Shown here one piece after another: positions 49,831 through 58,849 of a stretch of 64,000 nt of DNA. The DNA comes from DASSUW01 sp963811895 (GTDB taxonomy: Bacteria > Actinomycetota > Thermoleophilia > Solirubrobacterales > Solirubrobacteraceae). Each line of letters starts with the position of its first letter. The stretch's first letter is position 1. A program made the translations under genes and the position numbers. The notes beneath the pieces are model-generated. The model made no database searches. It was given only the letters and a program-made list of their open reading frames with translations, and was not told the origin of the DNA. The DNA is taken from the NCBI GenBank assembly GCA_963811895.1, contig CAWETE010000012.1, positions 252,922-316,921 on the forward strand, written 5' to 3'.

Positions 49831-51088
49831 CGACCGCGCTCGCCGCATCGTGCTCCGCGCTGCTGCGCCGGATGCGCGACGGGCAGCCTCGACGATCGTC
49901 GAGGGCGGCCGCGCGCGCACGAGCTCGGCGCCGGCGCGCCGCACGCGACGGTCGACGTGCGCTCGCCCGCGCGCCTGGCGCGGCGCTGCTGCGCGGCAGC
50001 CGCGGGCTCGCCGAGTCCTACGCCGACGGCCTGTGGGACACGCCCGACCTCGTCGGCGCTGATCCGCGTCGCGGCCCGCAACGCCGGCGCGCTCGACGCG
50101 CCGCGCGGCGCCGGCTCGCGCCGCTGCGCGAGCCGTACCAGCGCGCGCGCTCGGCGCTCGCGCGCAACACGCCGCGCGCGCAGCCGCGCGCAACATCGCC
50201 GCGCACTACGACCTCGGCAACGAGTTCTTCGAGCTGATGCTCGACCCGACGATGATGTACTCGTGCGCCGTCTTCGACGCGCCCGGACGATGACGCTGCG
50301 AGGAGGCGTCGGTCGCCAAGCTCGAGCTCGTCTGCGCGCAAGCTCGACCTCGGGCCCGGCGACCACGTGCTCGAGATCGGCACCGGCTGGGGCGGCTTCG
50401 CCGTCCACGCCGCCCGCGACGCACGGCTGCCGCGTGACGACGACGACGATCTCGCGCGAGCAGCACGAGCTCGCGCGCGCGCGCGTGCGCGCGGCCGGGC
50501 CTCGAGGACCGCGTCACGGTGCTGCTGCGAGGACTACCGCGAGCTCGACGGCAGCTACGACAAGCTCGTCTCGATCGAGATGATCGAGGCGGTCGGCTGG
50601 CAGCGACTTCGGCACGCTTCTTCGCGCGCTGCTCGCGACCTGCTCGAGCCCGACGGCGCGATGCTGCTGCAGGCGATCACGATCGACGACCGCGCCTACG
50701 ACGGTCGAGAAGGCGTCGACGAGCTTCATCCAGACGCTACATCTTCCCCGGCGGCTGCCTGCCGTCGGTCGAGGTGATCGCCCGCTGCGTGGCGCGCGCG
50801 CGACCGACCTGCGGCTCGTCGCACCTCGAGGACATCGGCGCCGCACTACGCGCGAGACGCTGCGCCGCTGGCGCGGCGAACTTCGACGCGCCACGCGGAC
50901 GCGCTCGCGCGCGCTCGGCTACGACGAGCGCTTCCTGCGGCTGTGGGAGCTCTACCTCTGCCTACTGCGAGGCCGGCTTCGCCGAGCGCCGCATCGGCGA
51001 CGTGCAGATGCTGCTGGCCAAGCCGCGCTGGGTTGCGACGCCACTTCCCGCGGTGTGTACACTATCTACACATGCTGTTGAGGATTAG
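49827..51088 (+). pseudogene. cfa: Cyclopropane-fatty-acyl-phospholipid synthase, frameshifted
   Basis: Corrected frames give NIAAHYDLGNEFFELMLDP, MMYSCAVFDAPDMTLEEAS, DHVLEIGTGWGGFAVHAARD (SAM motif I), VSIEMIEAVGW, SFIQTYIFPGGCLPS and LWELYLCYCEAGFAERRIGD, the whole of a ~410-residue CFA synthase. It would methylate unsaturated membrane lipids to cyclopropane fatty acids using SAM. Numerous single-base indels, about one per 60 bases, interrupt the frame. The stop position at 51088 is approximate. Confidence 0.83.
51056..51070. promoter_or_regulatory. Candidate light-regulator operator TGTACA-CTA-TCTACA
   Basis: Two near-identical hexamers, TGTACA (51056-51061) and TCTACA (51065-51070), nine bases apart, lie between the CFA gene and the ECF sigma start. 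Tandem TGTACA-type sites are known targets of MerR-type light regulators of the CarH/LitR group. Here the regulator is MerR-DICT, so the match is suggestive only. Confidence 0.5.
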
Positions 51089-51097
51089 TGAATCATC

Positions 51098-51613
51098 GTG
51101 TTGAAAGCCGTGGCCGGCTTCGACGAGCTGTACGCGGACCTGCGGCCGACCGCACTGCGCATCGCCCGCTCGGTGCTGGCCGATGAGCAGGCGGCCGAGG
51201 ACGTCGTGCAGGAGGTCTTCCTGCACCTCTGGCAGCAGCCGTCGGCATACGATCCGAGCCGCGGCTCGCTGCGCACGTACATCGGGATGCTGACCCGCAG
51301 CCGCGCCGTCGACCACTGGCGGTCGCGGTCGGCGCGCCAGACCGCCGTGCAGCGGGCCGCGCGCGAGCTGGACTCGCATCCCCGGTTCGGTGAGAGCAGC
51401 GCCGCGCCGGTGATCCGGCGCGACCGCCGGCGCCGCCTGCTCGAGGCGCTGCACGCGATCCCGCTCGAGCAGCGTAACGCCCTGCTGCTCCGGTACGCCG
51501 GCCTGTCGGCGACCGAGATCGCCCTCCACGTGCAGATGCCCGAGGGGACCGCGAAGAGCCGGATCCGCCTCGGCCTCGAGAAGATGCGCACGCTCATGGC
51601 TGACGCGGCGTGA
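51098..51613 (+). CDS. ECF-subfamily sigma factor of the photo-stress cluster
   Basis: A 171-residue ECF sigma factor, unbroken: region 2 with LRIARSVLADEQAAEDVVQEVFLHLWQQ and region 4 with LHAIPLEQRNALLLRYAGLSATEIALHVQMPEGTAKSRIRLGLEKMR. It sits between the membrane-lipid genes and the MerR-DICT gene, which its stop overlaps (GTGA). In similar clusters the sigma factor responds to singlet oxygen; here an anti-sigma gene of the ChrR type is not seen next to it, so the MerR-DICT protein may replace it. Confidence 0.9.
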   Translation: MLKAVAGFDELYADLRPTALRIARSVLADEQAAEDVVQEVFLHLWQQPSAYDPSRGSLRTYIGMLTRSRAVDHWRSRSARQTAVQRAARELDSHPRFGESSAAPVIRRDRRRRLLEALHAIPLEQRNALLLRYAGLSATEIALHVQMPEGTAKSRIRLGLEKMRTLMADAA

Positions 51614-52450
51614 GCGAGGCGGCCGACTATCCGCGACGTCGCGCGCCGCACGGGCGTGCCGGCCGGCACGCTCCGGATGTGGGAGACGCGCTACGGCTTC
51701 CCGGCCCCGCAGCGGCTGCCGAGCGGGCACCGGCGCTACACCGACGAGGACTGCGAGGCCGTCGGCGCGCGTGCTCGCCGAGCGCGAGCGCGGCCTGTCG
51801 CTGCCCGCGGCGATCGAGCAGGTGCGCGCCGCGCCCGCCGCCGCTGAGCAGTCGCTGTTCGCGACGCTGCGCCGGGCGCGGCCGGAGCTCGTCCCGTACG
51901 TGCTGCCGAAGCGCTCGCTGATCGCACTCTCGCACGCGATCGAGGACGAGCTGTGCGCGCGAGCCGGCACACCGGTGCTGTTCGCAGCGTTCCAGCGCGT
52001 GCGCTTCTACCGCACCGCCGTGCGGCGATGGGGCGAGCTCGCCCGCACCGCCGAGCTGGCCGTCGCCTTCGGCGGACTTCAAGCAGGCGCGCATTCCGTG
52101 AGCACGCGGTCTGCGAGCTGCCGCTGGCCCGCGACGCGCCGCTGCGGCGCGAGTGGGCGATCGTCTGCGAGAGCGACGAGCTGAGCGTGGCGATGACCGC
52201 GTGGGAGCTGACCGCCGAGCGCCCGCTCGCCGACGCGGCGCGGCGCTTTGAGGCGATCTGGACGGTCGAGCCCGACGCGGTGCGCCACGTCGCCCGCGCG
52301 GCCGCCTCGCTCGATGCCCGAGGCGCTGCGCGAGCGCGCGCGGCGGCTGGAGGACCGGCCCCCGCCGCCGCCCGACCTCCCGGACGCGATGATGCTCATG
52401 AGCCGCTGCCTCGCCTACGTCGGCGGCGCCCACCTCCCGCCGCCCGGTAG
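51610..52450 (+). pseudogene. MerR-family regulator with DICT sensory domain, frameshifted
   Basis: A MerR helix-turn-helix (RRTGVPAGTLRMWETRYGFPAP, SGHRRYTDEDCEAV) followed by a DICT domain: LIALSHAIEDELCARAG, VLFAAFQRVRFYRTAVRRW and AIVCESDELSVAMTAWE. The frame breaks at about 51627, 51770, 52080-52110 and 52315 and needs correction for a ~280-residue protein. DICT domains are thought to sense light-related or redox signals and are found beside photolyases. It overlaps the sigma stop by four bases and is convergent with the photolyase. The 3' end is approximate. Confidence 0.78.
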
Positions 52451-53812
52451 CGCTCGAGCGCCTCGCGGCGGGCCTGCAGGTGGTCGACGACCGGAGCGGG
52501 GTAGTCGCGGCCGATCACGCAGCCGCACTCGCGCTGGACCTCCTCCGGCATGCCCCACGGCTCGCTGAGATGGTCGTCGGGCACGGCGGCCAGCTCGGGC
52601 ACGTAGCGCCGCACGTAGGCGCCCTCGGGGTCGAAGCGCTCCTGATGGCGCGCCGGGTTGTAGAGGCGCCGGTAGACGGGCTGCGGGTCGGTGCCCACGG
52701 ATGCGATCCACTGCCAGTTGCCGTTGTTGTTGGCCTCGTCGCCGTCGACCAGCCAGCGCATGAACCAGCGCTCGCCCCAGCGCCAGTCGATGCCGAGGTC
52801 CTTGGTCAGGAACGAGCCGACCACGAGCCGCACACGGTTGTGCATCCAGCCCTCGCGCCGCAGCTGCCGCATGCCGGCGTCGACGAGCGGATATCCGGTG
52901 AGGCCGTCGCACCAGGCAGCGAACAGCTCGCGGTCGCCGCTCCAGCGCAGCTGCCGGTAGCGCGGCTGGAACTCGCGGTGCGCGTTGTCGGGGTTGTGCA
53001 GCAGGACGTGGTGGTGGAAGTCGCGCCAGCAGAGCTGGCGCTGGAACGCCTCGGCGCCCGCCCCGCGCGGCGAGCCGCTGCTCGAGCTCGCGCGGCGACA
53101 GGCACCCGAAGTGCAGGTAGGGCGACAGGCGCGAGGTCCCGTCGACGCCGGGGGCGTCGTTGCGGTCTGCGTAGCGCGACACCGGCCCGTCGAGGAACCG
53201 GCGGACGCGCCGGCGGGCCTCCTCCTCCCCGCCCGGCGGCGGATCGTCGACGCGGTCCGCGAGCCCGAGCGCCGCCAGCGACGGCAGCCGCCCCTTGCGC
53301 AGGCCCGACGGCAGCGGCGGCAGCGAGCGCGGCGCGCCGAGCGGCGCCCGCCGTGGCGCGTTGAGCCACGCCCGGTGGAACGGAGTGAAGACGCGGAACG
53401 GCGTGCCCGAGGCGGTGCTGAGCTCGGCGAGGTCGTCGACCGCGTGCAGGCCGGGGTGCTCGCACAGCTTCACCGGCTCGAGCGCGCGTGCCCGTGTCCT
53501 CGCGAACGGCCCGCTGTCCGCGCTGCAGTGGATCTCGCTCGCCCCCGTCTCGCGGGCGAGCCGCGGGAGCTCGCGCTCGGGCCGGCCATGGACGACGACC
53601 AACCCGCTGCCGCGCTCGCGCAGCGCCCCGTCGAGCTCGCGCAGGCACTCGAGCAGGAACTGCGTGCGCGGGCCGGAGGCGTGGCGACCGCCGAGGAGGC
53701 GGTCGTCGAAGCAGAACACCGGAATCACGCGATCGTGGCCGTCGAGCGCCGCGCGCAGCGCGGGCTGATCGCGGACCCGCAGATCGCGCGTGAACCAGAA
53801 GAGCGCGGTCAT
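52396..53812 (-). CDS. phrB: Deoxyribodipyrimidine photolyase (class I), one frameshift
   Basis: The N-terminal antenna domain runs FWFTRDLRVRDQPALRAAL. The FAD/DNA domain has SRLSPYLHFGCLSPRELEQRL, then after the frameshift EGWMHNRVRLVVGSFLTKDL, WRWGERWFMRWLVDGDEANNN and GNWQW. That places it among class I CPD photolyases of ~470 residues. The single break is one extra G near 53059. It would repair UV-induced pyrimidine dimers with blue light. The last codons overlap the convergent MerR-DICT gene. Its ATG 53812 overlaps the SRPBCC stop by four bases. Confidence 0.86.
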
Positions 53813-54259
53813 CCGAGCAGGCCCGCCACGGCGTCACGGCGGAAGTCGAAGATCCGGTCGAGGTCGCGGCGGACGATCGCGACGTGGGCGAGCTCGCCGA
53901 GCACGCCGAGCGGCAGCGCGTAGTCGACCCGGTCGCGGACGAGCGTGGCGTCGCCGCGGTCGACGAACTCGTGCCGGTGGTGCCACAGTCGGTACGGGCC
54001 GCGCAGCTGGCGGTCGACGAACGAGCGGCCGGGCACCCACTCCTCGATCCGCGTCACCCACCGCAGCGGCAGCGCATGCAGGCGCAGGTCGTACTCGATC
54101 AGCGCGCCGGGCAGCATCTCGATCGGGTCCGGCGTGCGCACGCTGAACCGCAGCCACGGCGGTGTGATCCGCTCGAGGTTGCGCGCTTCGCGCGAAGAAG
54201 GCGAACACCTCGCCGACCGGCCGGGCACCACCTGCTCGCGCTCGAGCCGGTGGTGCCAT
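53809..54259 (-). CDS. SRPBCC ligand-binding protein, one frameshift
   Basis: About 150 residues after correction near 54195: PVGEVFAFFAEARNLERITPPWLRF, DPIEMLPGALIEYDLRLHALPLRW, RQLRGPYRLWHHRHEFVDRG and GELAHVAIVRRDLDRIFDFR. This START-like family member is regularly found next to photolyases in light-stress clusters. Ligand unknown. ATG 54259 starts the photolyase operon. Confidence 0.8.
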
Positions 54260-54299
54260 CGACCTGTTGTTGAATTTTTCTGCTTCAGACTGTGTAAGT

Positions 54300-54860
54300 C
54301 TAGAACAGGCGGTAGCGAACCGTCGCGTCGCCCAGCTTCAGGCCGGGCGGCACCGTCCCGGCCGGCAGCCCGAAGGCGCCGTCGAGCGCCCCGGCGGCCA
54401 CCGCGGTCAGCGACCCGGCGACGGGGCCGAGCCGGAGCGAGCCCCAGCCCCAGCCCAGACGCGCGCGGGAGAAGTCGAGCGAGAGGATCGGCACGCGGGC
54501 ACCGCCCACAAGGGCGGTGAGCTGGCCGCGCAGCGGGTCGATGATGAAGTCGCGGAGCTCGACCGTCGTCCCCCCGGCGGTGAGCGAGATCCCGCCGCTG
54601 TGGCGGATCACGCCGCTCCGGAGGGTGCCCTTGAACGAGTTGGTGATCGGGAACGCGAGCGTGTCGGCGGCGAGCGCACGTGCCGGGGCGATCGGGGCCG
54701 GGGCGACCCCGAGGCCCGTCAGGGCGCTGATCGCAGCGGGATCGAGCTTCAGCGTCGTCTCGCCGTAGCGCGAATGGTGGCCGCCGCTGGCGGCGGCTGG
54801 GGCGGTCGCGATCGCCAGCAGCGCGAGCGCCGATAGGAACGCGATTCGAAGACGGGACAC
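54300..54860 (-). CDS. Secreted repeat-domain protein (HtaA-like pattern), single unit
   Basis: A 186-residue exported protein: GTG 54860 with GAGGAG six bases upstream, a signal peptide, then one copy of a ~150-residue unit also present twice in the gene at 57099-58129. The unit begins TTLKLDPAAISALTGLGVAPAPI, continues with FPITNSFKGTLRSGVIRHSGGISL and TTVELRDFIIDPL, and ends AVAAGALDGAFGLPAGT. I recognise the general pattern (a beta-rich, HtaA-like secreted domain) but no function. It probably faces the outside. Confidence 0.7.
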   Translation of the reverse strand: MSRLRIAFLSALALLAIATAPAAASGGHHSRYGETTLKLDPAAISALTGLGVAPAPIAPARALAADTLAFPITNSFKGTLRSGVIRHSGGISLTAGGTTVELRDFIIDPLRGQLTALVGGARVPILSLDFSRARLGWGWGSLRLGPVAGSLTAVAAGALDGAFGLPAGTVPPGLKLGDATVRYRLF

Positions 54861-54973
54861 GATGGACTCCTCGGGTCGGACGGCTTGTCGTCTTGACCTA
54901 CGTGGCGCGCAGCCGCGCCGGTTGACGGATTTCGCACAACCGCGGGGCCACCCTGCCGCGTAGTACTCCTGTG

Positions 54974-55585
54974 ATGGCCGTAGCCGACGCACCGGTGCCG
55001 TACGCCAGAATGCTCGCCGTGCCCGGTCGACGCAGATCCCCGCGCGACGACGAGCGGCTCGCCGCGCGCCTGCGGCGCGGCGACCGCGATGCGCTCCGCG
55101 ACGTCTACGACCGCTTCGGCTCGATGACGTTCGGCCTGCTGATGCAGATCCTGCGCGACCGCGCGTCGGCCGAGGACGTTCAGCAGCAGGTGTTCCTCGA
55201 GGTCTGGCAGCGCCGGCGCTCGTACGATCCCCGGCGTGCCGCTCTCGTCACGTGGATCCTCACGATCGCGCGCAGCCGCGCCATCGACGAGCTTCGGCGC
55301 CGGATCCCCGAGCCGCGCGACCCGACCGGCACGATCGCCGTGCTCGAGTCCGAGCAGACGCAGGACGGCAGCCAGTTCGACGAGCTGGTCGAGCAGTGGC
55401 ATCTCGGGCACTTCGTGGCGCGCCTTCCCGAGGGAGAGGCCGACCTCCTGCGTCGCCGCTTCTACCTCGGGCAGTCGCAGACGGAGATCGCCGAGGCGCT
55501 CGGCATCCCGCTGGGAACGGTGAAGTCGAGGATGCGCAGCGGGCTCGACGGACTGCGGCGGATGCTCGACGCGGAGGGACGATGA
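54974..55585 (+). CDS. ECF-subfamily sigma factor
   Basis: A 203-residue ECF sigma factor: region 2 with FGLLMQILRDRASAEDVQQQVFLEVWQRR and region 4 with LPEGEADLLRRRFYLGQSQTEIAEALGIPLGTVKSRMRSGLDGL. A GTG at 54971 is an alternative start. The next gene's ATG overlaps its stop, so the pair is coupled with an anti-sigma factor. Confidence 0.91.
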   Translation: MAVADAPVPYARMLAVPGRRRSPRDDERLAARLRRGDRDALRDVYDRFGSMTFGLLMQILRDRASAEDVQQQVFLEVWQRRRSYDPRRAALVTWILTIARSRAIDELRRRIPEPRDPTGTIAVLESEQTQDGSQFDELVEQWHLGHFVARLPEGEADLLRRRFYLGQSQTEIAEALGIPLGTVKSRMRSGLDGLRRMLDAEGR

Positions 55586-56248
55586 AGCGCGGGCACGATG
55601 CCGCCGCCTACGTGCTCGGCGAGCTCGACGCGACCGCCGCGGCCGAGTTCGAGCGCGCCATGAGCGCCGACTCGCGGCTGCGCGACGAGGTCGAGCGGCT
55701 GCGTCCGCTCGCACTCGGGCTCGACGCGCCTGCCCGCCGAGGCGTGGGACCCGCCGACGCCACCGCCACTGGCGCTTCCGGCCGACGAGCCGCGACCGTC
55801 TCGCGTGCGCTTCAGGCTCGCCGTGGCCGTCGCGGCGGTCGGCCTGGTCGTGCTCGGCGCCTCGGTCGGCGCGCTGCTCGACGACGACGGCTCGGTCAGC
55901 GATCCCCGCGGGCCCGAGGCCCGGATCGCGCTCGAGCCGCTCGGCGTCGCCGCGGGCGCGCTGGGCACCGTCGAGGTCCCGCGCGAGGGCGGCACGCCGG
56001 TGACCGTCAGGGTGAGCGGGCTCGAGCCCGAAGCGTCCGGCTTCTACGAGCTCTGGCTGCTCGGCGCCGACGGCGAGCTGGTGGCGCTCGGATCGTTCCG
56101 GGTCGCGCCCGACGGCACGGCTCGGGTGTCGCTGCCGCTGCCCGTCGACCCGGCGCGCTTCGAGTATTTCGACCTCTCGCTCGAGCCGGCTGACGGCGAC
56201 CCCGGGCACTCGGGCGACTCGGTCCTGCGCGGCCCGACGACCTCGTGA
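55582..56248 (+). CDS. Anti-sigma factor (RskA-like), one frameshift
   Basis: The N-terminal zinc-finger-like/anti-sigma part (AAYVLGELDATAAAEFERAMS) joins, after one extra C is removed near 55730, to the membrane helix FRLAVAVAAVGLVVLGASVG and an extracytoplasmic RskA-type domain (GTVEVPREGGTPVTVRVSGLEPEASGFYELWLLGADGELVALGSF). About 220 residues. It should bind the upstream sigma factor and release it on signal. The ATG overlaps the sigma stop by four bases. Confidence 0.82.
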
Positions 56249-56281
56249 GCCGACCGCGGGCGCGCGCCCGTACACAAGGTG

Positions 56282-57079
56282 ATGGGGTACTTCTCGAGCT
56301 CCTCGCCGCTGCGGCAGGTCGTCGGCCACCGCGCCACCGCGCTGTCGGGCCCGCGGGCGCTCCTGCTGATGGCGGCCCATCCGGTCGCGTTCGAGGGCTT
56401 CTTCGCCCACACCGGGGCACTCGACGACCCCTACGCGCGGCTCGAGCGGACGGCGCGGGTGATGAACGTGATCGCCTTCGGCACCGTCGCGGAGGCTGAC
56501 CAGAGGACGCGTGTCGTCCGAGCGATGCACCGGCGGGTGCGCGGCGAGCTGCCGGAGGCGGCCGGCCGCTTCCCGGCGGGCACGCCGTACCGGGCCGACG
56601 ACCCGGCGCTGCTGCTGTGGATCCTCGCTGCGCTCGCCGACTCCGCCCGGCTGGTGTACGGCAAGTACGTCCGCCCGCTCGACGCCGCCGCGCGCGACGC
56701 GCTGTGGGAGGACTACCGGCTGGTCGGCTCGCTGTTCGGCCTCGAGGACGATCAGATGCCGGAGACCGCGGATGCCTTCGATGCCTACATGGCCGAGATG
56801 CTCTCGGGCGGGGACCTGTTCGTCACCGACCGGGCGCGCGAGCTGGCGATCGACATCGTGTTGCGCCCGCCGGTCTCGTGGCGAACGAGGCCGCTGCTCG
56901 AGCTCGTCAACCAGGTGACGGTCGGGCTGCTTCCGCCGCGGGTCCGGCGCATGTACGGCTTCTCCTGGGACCCCGTCCGTGCGCTCGCGCTCCACGGCGG
57001 GGCCGAGTACGTCAGGCGCGTGCTCGTGCCGGTGCTGCCGGAACGGCTCGCACGGATCGAGGTGGCGCGGGCGGCCTGA
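56282..57079 (+). CDS. Oxygenase MpaB-family (DUF2236) protein
   Basis: A 265-residue protein: GPRALLLMAAHPVAFEGFFAHTG with the conserved His, YARLERTARVMNVIAFGT, HRRVRGELPEAAGRF, WILAALADSARLVYGKYV and LVNQVTVGLLPPRVRRMYGF. These are typical of the MpaB/latex-clearing DUF2236 family, which uses a His-ligated metal or haem to cleave or oxidise substrates. Substrate unknown. The stop is inside a strong hairpin that ends the operon. A GTG at 56279 is an alternative start. Confidence 0.83.
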   Translation: MGYFSSSSPLRQVVGHRATALSGPRALLLMAAHPVAFEGFFAHTGALDDPYARLERTARVMNVIAFGTVAEADQRTRVVRAMHRRVRGELPEAAGRFPAGTPYRADDPALLLWILAALADSARLVYGKYVRPLDAAARDALWEDYRLVGSLFGLEDDQMPETADAFDAYMAEMLSGGDLFVTDRARELAIDIVLRPPVSWRTRPLLELVNQVTVGLLPPRVRRMYGFSWDPVRALALHGGAEYVRRVLVPVLPERLARIEVARAA

Positions 57080-57095
57080 GGGCCGCCCGCGCCAC
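57062..57095. terminator. Bidirectional hairpin terminator overlapping the MpaB stop
   Basis: A perfect 15-bp stem, 57062-57076 pairing with 57081-57095, with the loop TGAG containing the MpaB gene stop codon. It lies between the convergent genes ending at 57079 and 57099, so it can serve both. Confidence 0.85.
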
Positions 57096-57098
57096 GAG

Positions 57099-58129
57099 CT
57101 AGCGCCCCCGCGCGTCGACGGTGGCGGTGCCGAGCACGAGGCCGGCGGTGAACGCCGTCGTCCCGAACGCGGCGTTGAGCGCGTCGGCGGCCCCCTGGGT
57201 CAACGCCGCGGTGACGCCGGGGACCGTGATCCGGCGGCCCGAGACCGTCGGCGTCGCCACGCTGAGGTCGAGGTCGAGGATCGCGACCTTCGAGCTGCCG
57301 TTGACCGACGCGAACAGCTGCGGCGCGGCGCCGAGGCGGATGTCGAAGCCCTCGAGCCGCACGACGGTCGAGCCCTTGGTCAGCGAGATGCCGCCGGTGT
57401 GGCGGATCGTGCCGCCCGCCAGGTCCAGGTCCACGCGGCCGCCCGAGATCCGGAAGCTCGCCGTGGTCCCGCTCAGCGTGGCCGGCGCGACGACGCCGGG
57501 CGTGATGCCCTGCGAGGCCAGCGCGGCGAGTGCGTTCGCGTCGATCGCCAGCGCGGTGGCACCGGTGGCGCGCAGCTCCGTCCGCGACGGCACGGCACGC
57601 ACCGACACGCGGCCGAGCGGGATGCCGCGGGAGAACGCGTGCACCCCGACCGCGGCGTTGAGAGCGCGGGCGGCCTTGCCCGTGAGCTGAGCCGTGAGCC
57701 CGCGCACGCGCGTCTCGAACCCGCGGCGCGTCACCGTCGGCCGCCCGCGCAGCTTGGCGACGTGCAGACGGCCGCCACCCACCTGGGCCGACAGGTTGAT
57801 CTGGCGGCCGGTGGTCGTGACCAGGAAGCGGCGCAGGGCCACGCGCGTCCGGCCGGCGCTCAGCCGCAGGCCGCCGCCGTGGCGGATCACGCCGCGGCCG
57901 ACGCGGGATCGATGCGGCCGCCGGTGACCGGGAAGACCACCCGCGCCCTGCGCGCCCGCGCGGGGTCGATCGGCGCGACGGCGACGCCCAGCGACGCGAG
58001 CGCGTGGGCGGTGCCGCGGTCGAGCTTGATGCTGGTCGCCCCGCCGCTGAGCCTGACGTCGGCCGACGCGGCGGGCGCCACCACGAGCAGGGCACCGGCG
58101 ACCAGGCCGGCGACTCCGAGCTTCCTCAC
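57099..58129 (-). CDS. Secreted two-unit repeat protein, paralogue of the 54300 gene, one frameshift
   Basis: After correcting a missing C near 57890, about 343 residues: signal peptide from GTG 58129 (preceded by AGGA), first unit with SIKLDRGTAHALASLGVAVAPI, FPVTGGRIDPASA, then VIRHGGGLRLSAGRTRVALRR, and a second unit with IDANALAALASQGITPGVVAPA and TIRHTGGISLTKGSTVVRLEG. Each is the same unit as in the gene at 54300-54860. The two paralogues flank the ECF sigma/anti-sigma and MpaB genes, and all may belong to one envelope regulon. Unit function unknown. Confidence 0.74.
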
Positions 58130-58257
58130 GTGTTCCTCCGATCCGAGCTGATACGTGCGATCGGTACGGAGGTCCGCCGCGGCGCGGCCGGTCAGCTTTG
58201 CCGAGCTGGCGCGATCGGAGTCGGGGCGCCGCGTCGCCGCGGCGTCCCTCCCTCGAT

Positions 58258-58323
58258 CTACGGCGCCACGCCTGGGCCGGTGAACTCGACCCAGTTGATG
58301 TTGGCGAGGTTGGTGGTGGCCCG
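58258..58323 (-). pseudogene. C-terminal remnant of a carbohydrate-binding-type protein cut by an IS
   Basis: The minus strand reads ATTNLANINWVEFTGPGVAP with a stop at 58258. The NINWVEFTG ending is typical of CBM6/CBM35-like modules at the end of secreted enzymes. Only about 22 residues remain before the IS256 remnant begins, so the gene's main body was lost to insertion or deletion. Small and therefore tentative. Confidence 0.45.
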
Positions 58324-58793
58324 CCCGCGTGCGCAACCTGCTCGCCAAGCTGCCCGACCGCGAGCGCGAACGCGTCCGCGAGACCTACTGGCAGGCGCTC
58401 GACGACGCCACCAGCGAGCGCGACGGCAAGCAGCGGCTGCAGGCGCTGGCCGGCGAGCTCAACCGCGCCGGTTACACCGCCGCCGCCCGCTGCCTGGCCG
58501 ACGAGCTCGATGCGCTCGTCGTCCACCTGCGCTACCCGACCCGACACCGCCGCCGCTGGCGAAGCACCAACCTGCTCGAGCGATCGCTCGGCGAGGTCAA
58601 GTGTCGGACCAAGGTGATCGGCCGCTTCCCGGGCGAGACCAGCTGCCTGACCCTATTAGTCTGGGCGGTGCTCGACCTCTACATCACCAACGCCACCAAC
58701 GGCATCCGCTTCACCGAGCTCGAACGCCAACGCCTCAGGCGGCTGCGCGACGAGGGACACGAACCCGCCCCGGAGGAGGTGAACGCCGCATAA
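58324..58793 (+). mobile_element. C-terminal remnant of an IS256-family transposase
   Basis: About 155 residues, with VRNLLAKLPDRERERVRETYW at the start and RHRRRWRSTNLLERSLGEVK, RTKVIGRFPGETSCLTLLVW and LDLYITNATNGIRF near the end, are the C-terminus of an IS256 (mutator-type) transposase. Complete members are about 400 residues. The N-terminal catalytic part is absent, and the left side runs into the remnant protein, so the copy is dead. Confidence 0.83.
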
Positions 58794-58849
58794 GGTAAAA
58801 TGAACTGACCATTACCGGGAACCTGGGCCGCCGGCGGAGTTACAGCAGC

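Noticed and set aside
57099..58129. Haem-uptake HtaA protein as a firm call
   Set aside because: The repeat unit only generally resembles HtaA, and I see no haem-ligand signature, so I kept the call descriptive.
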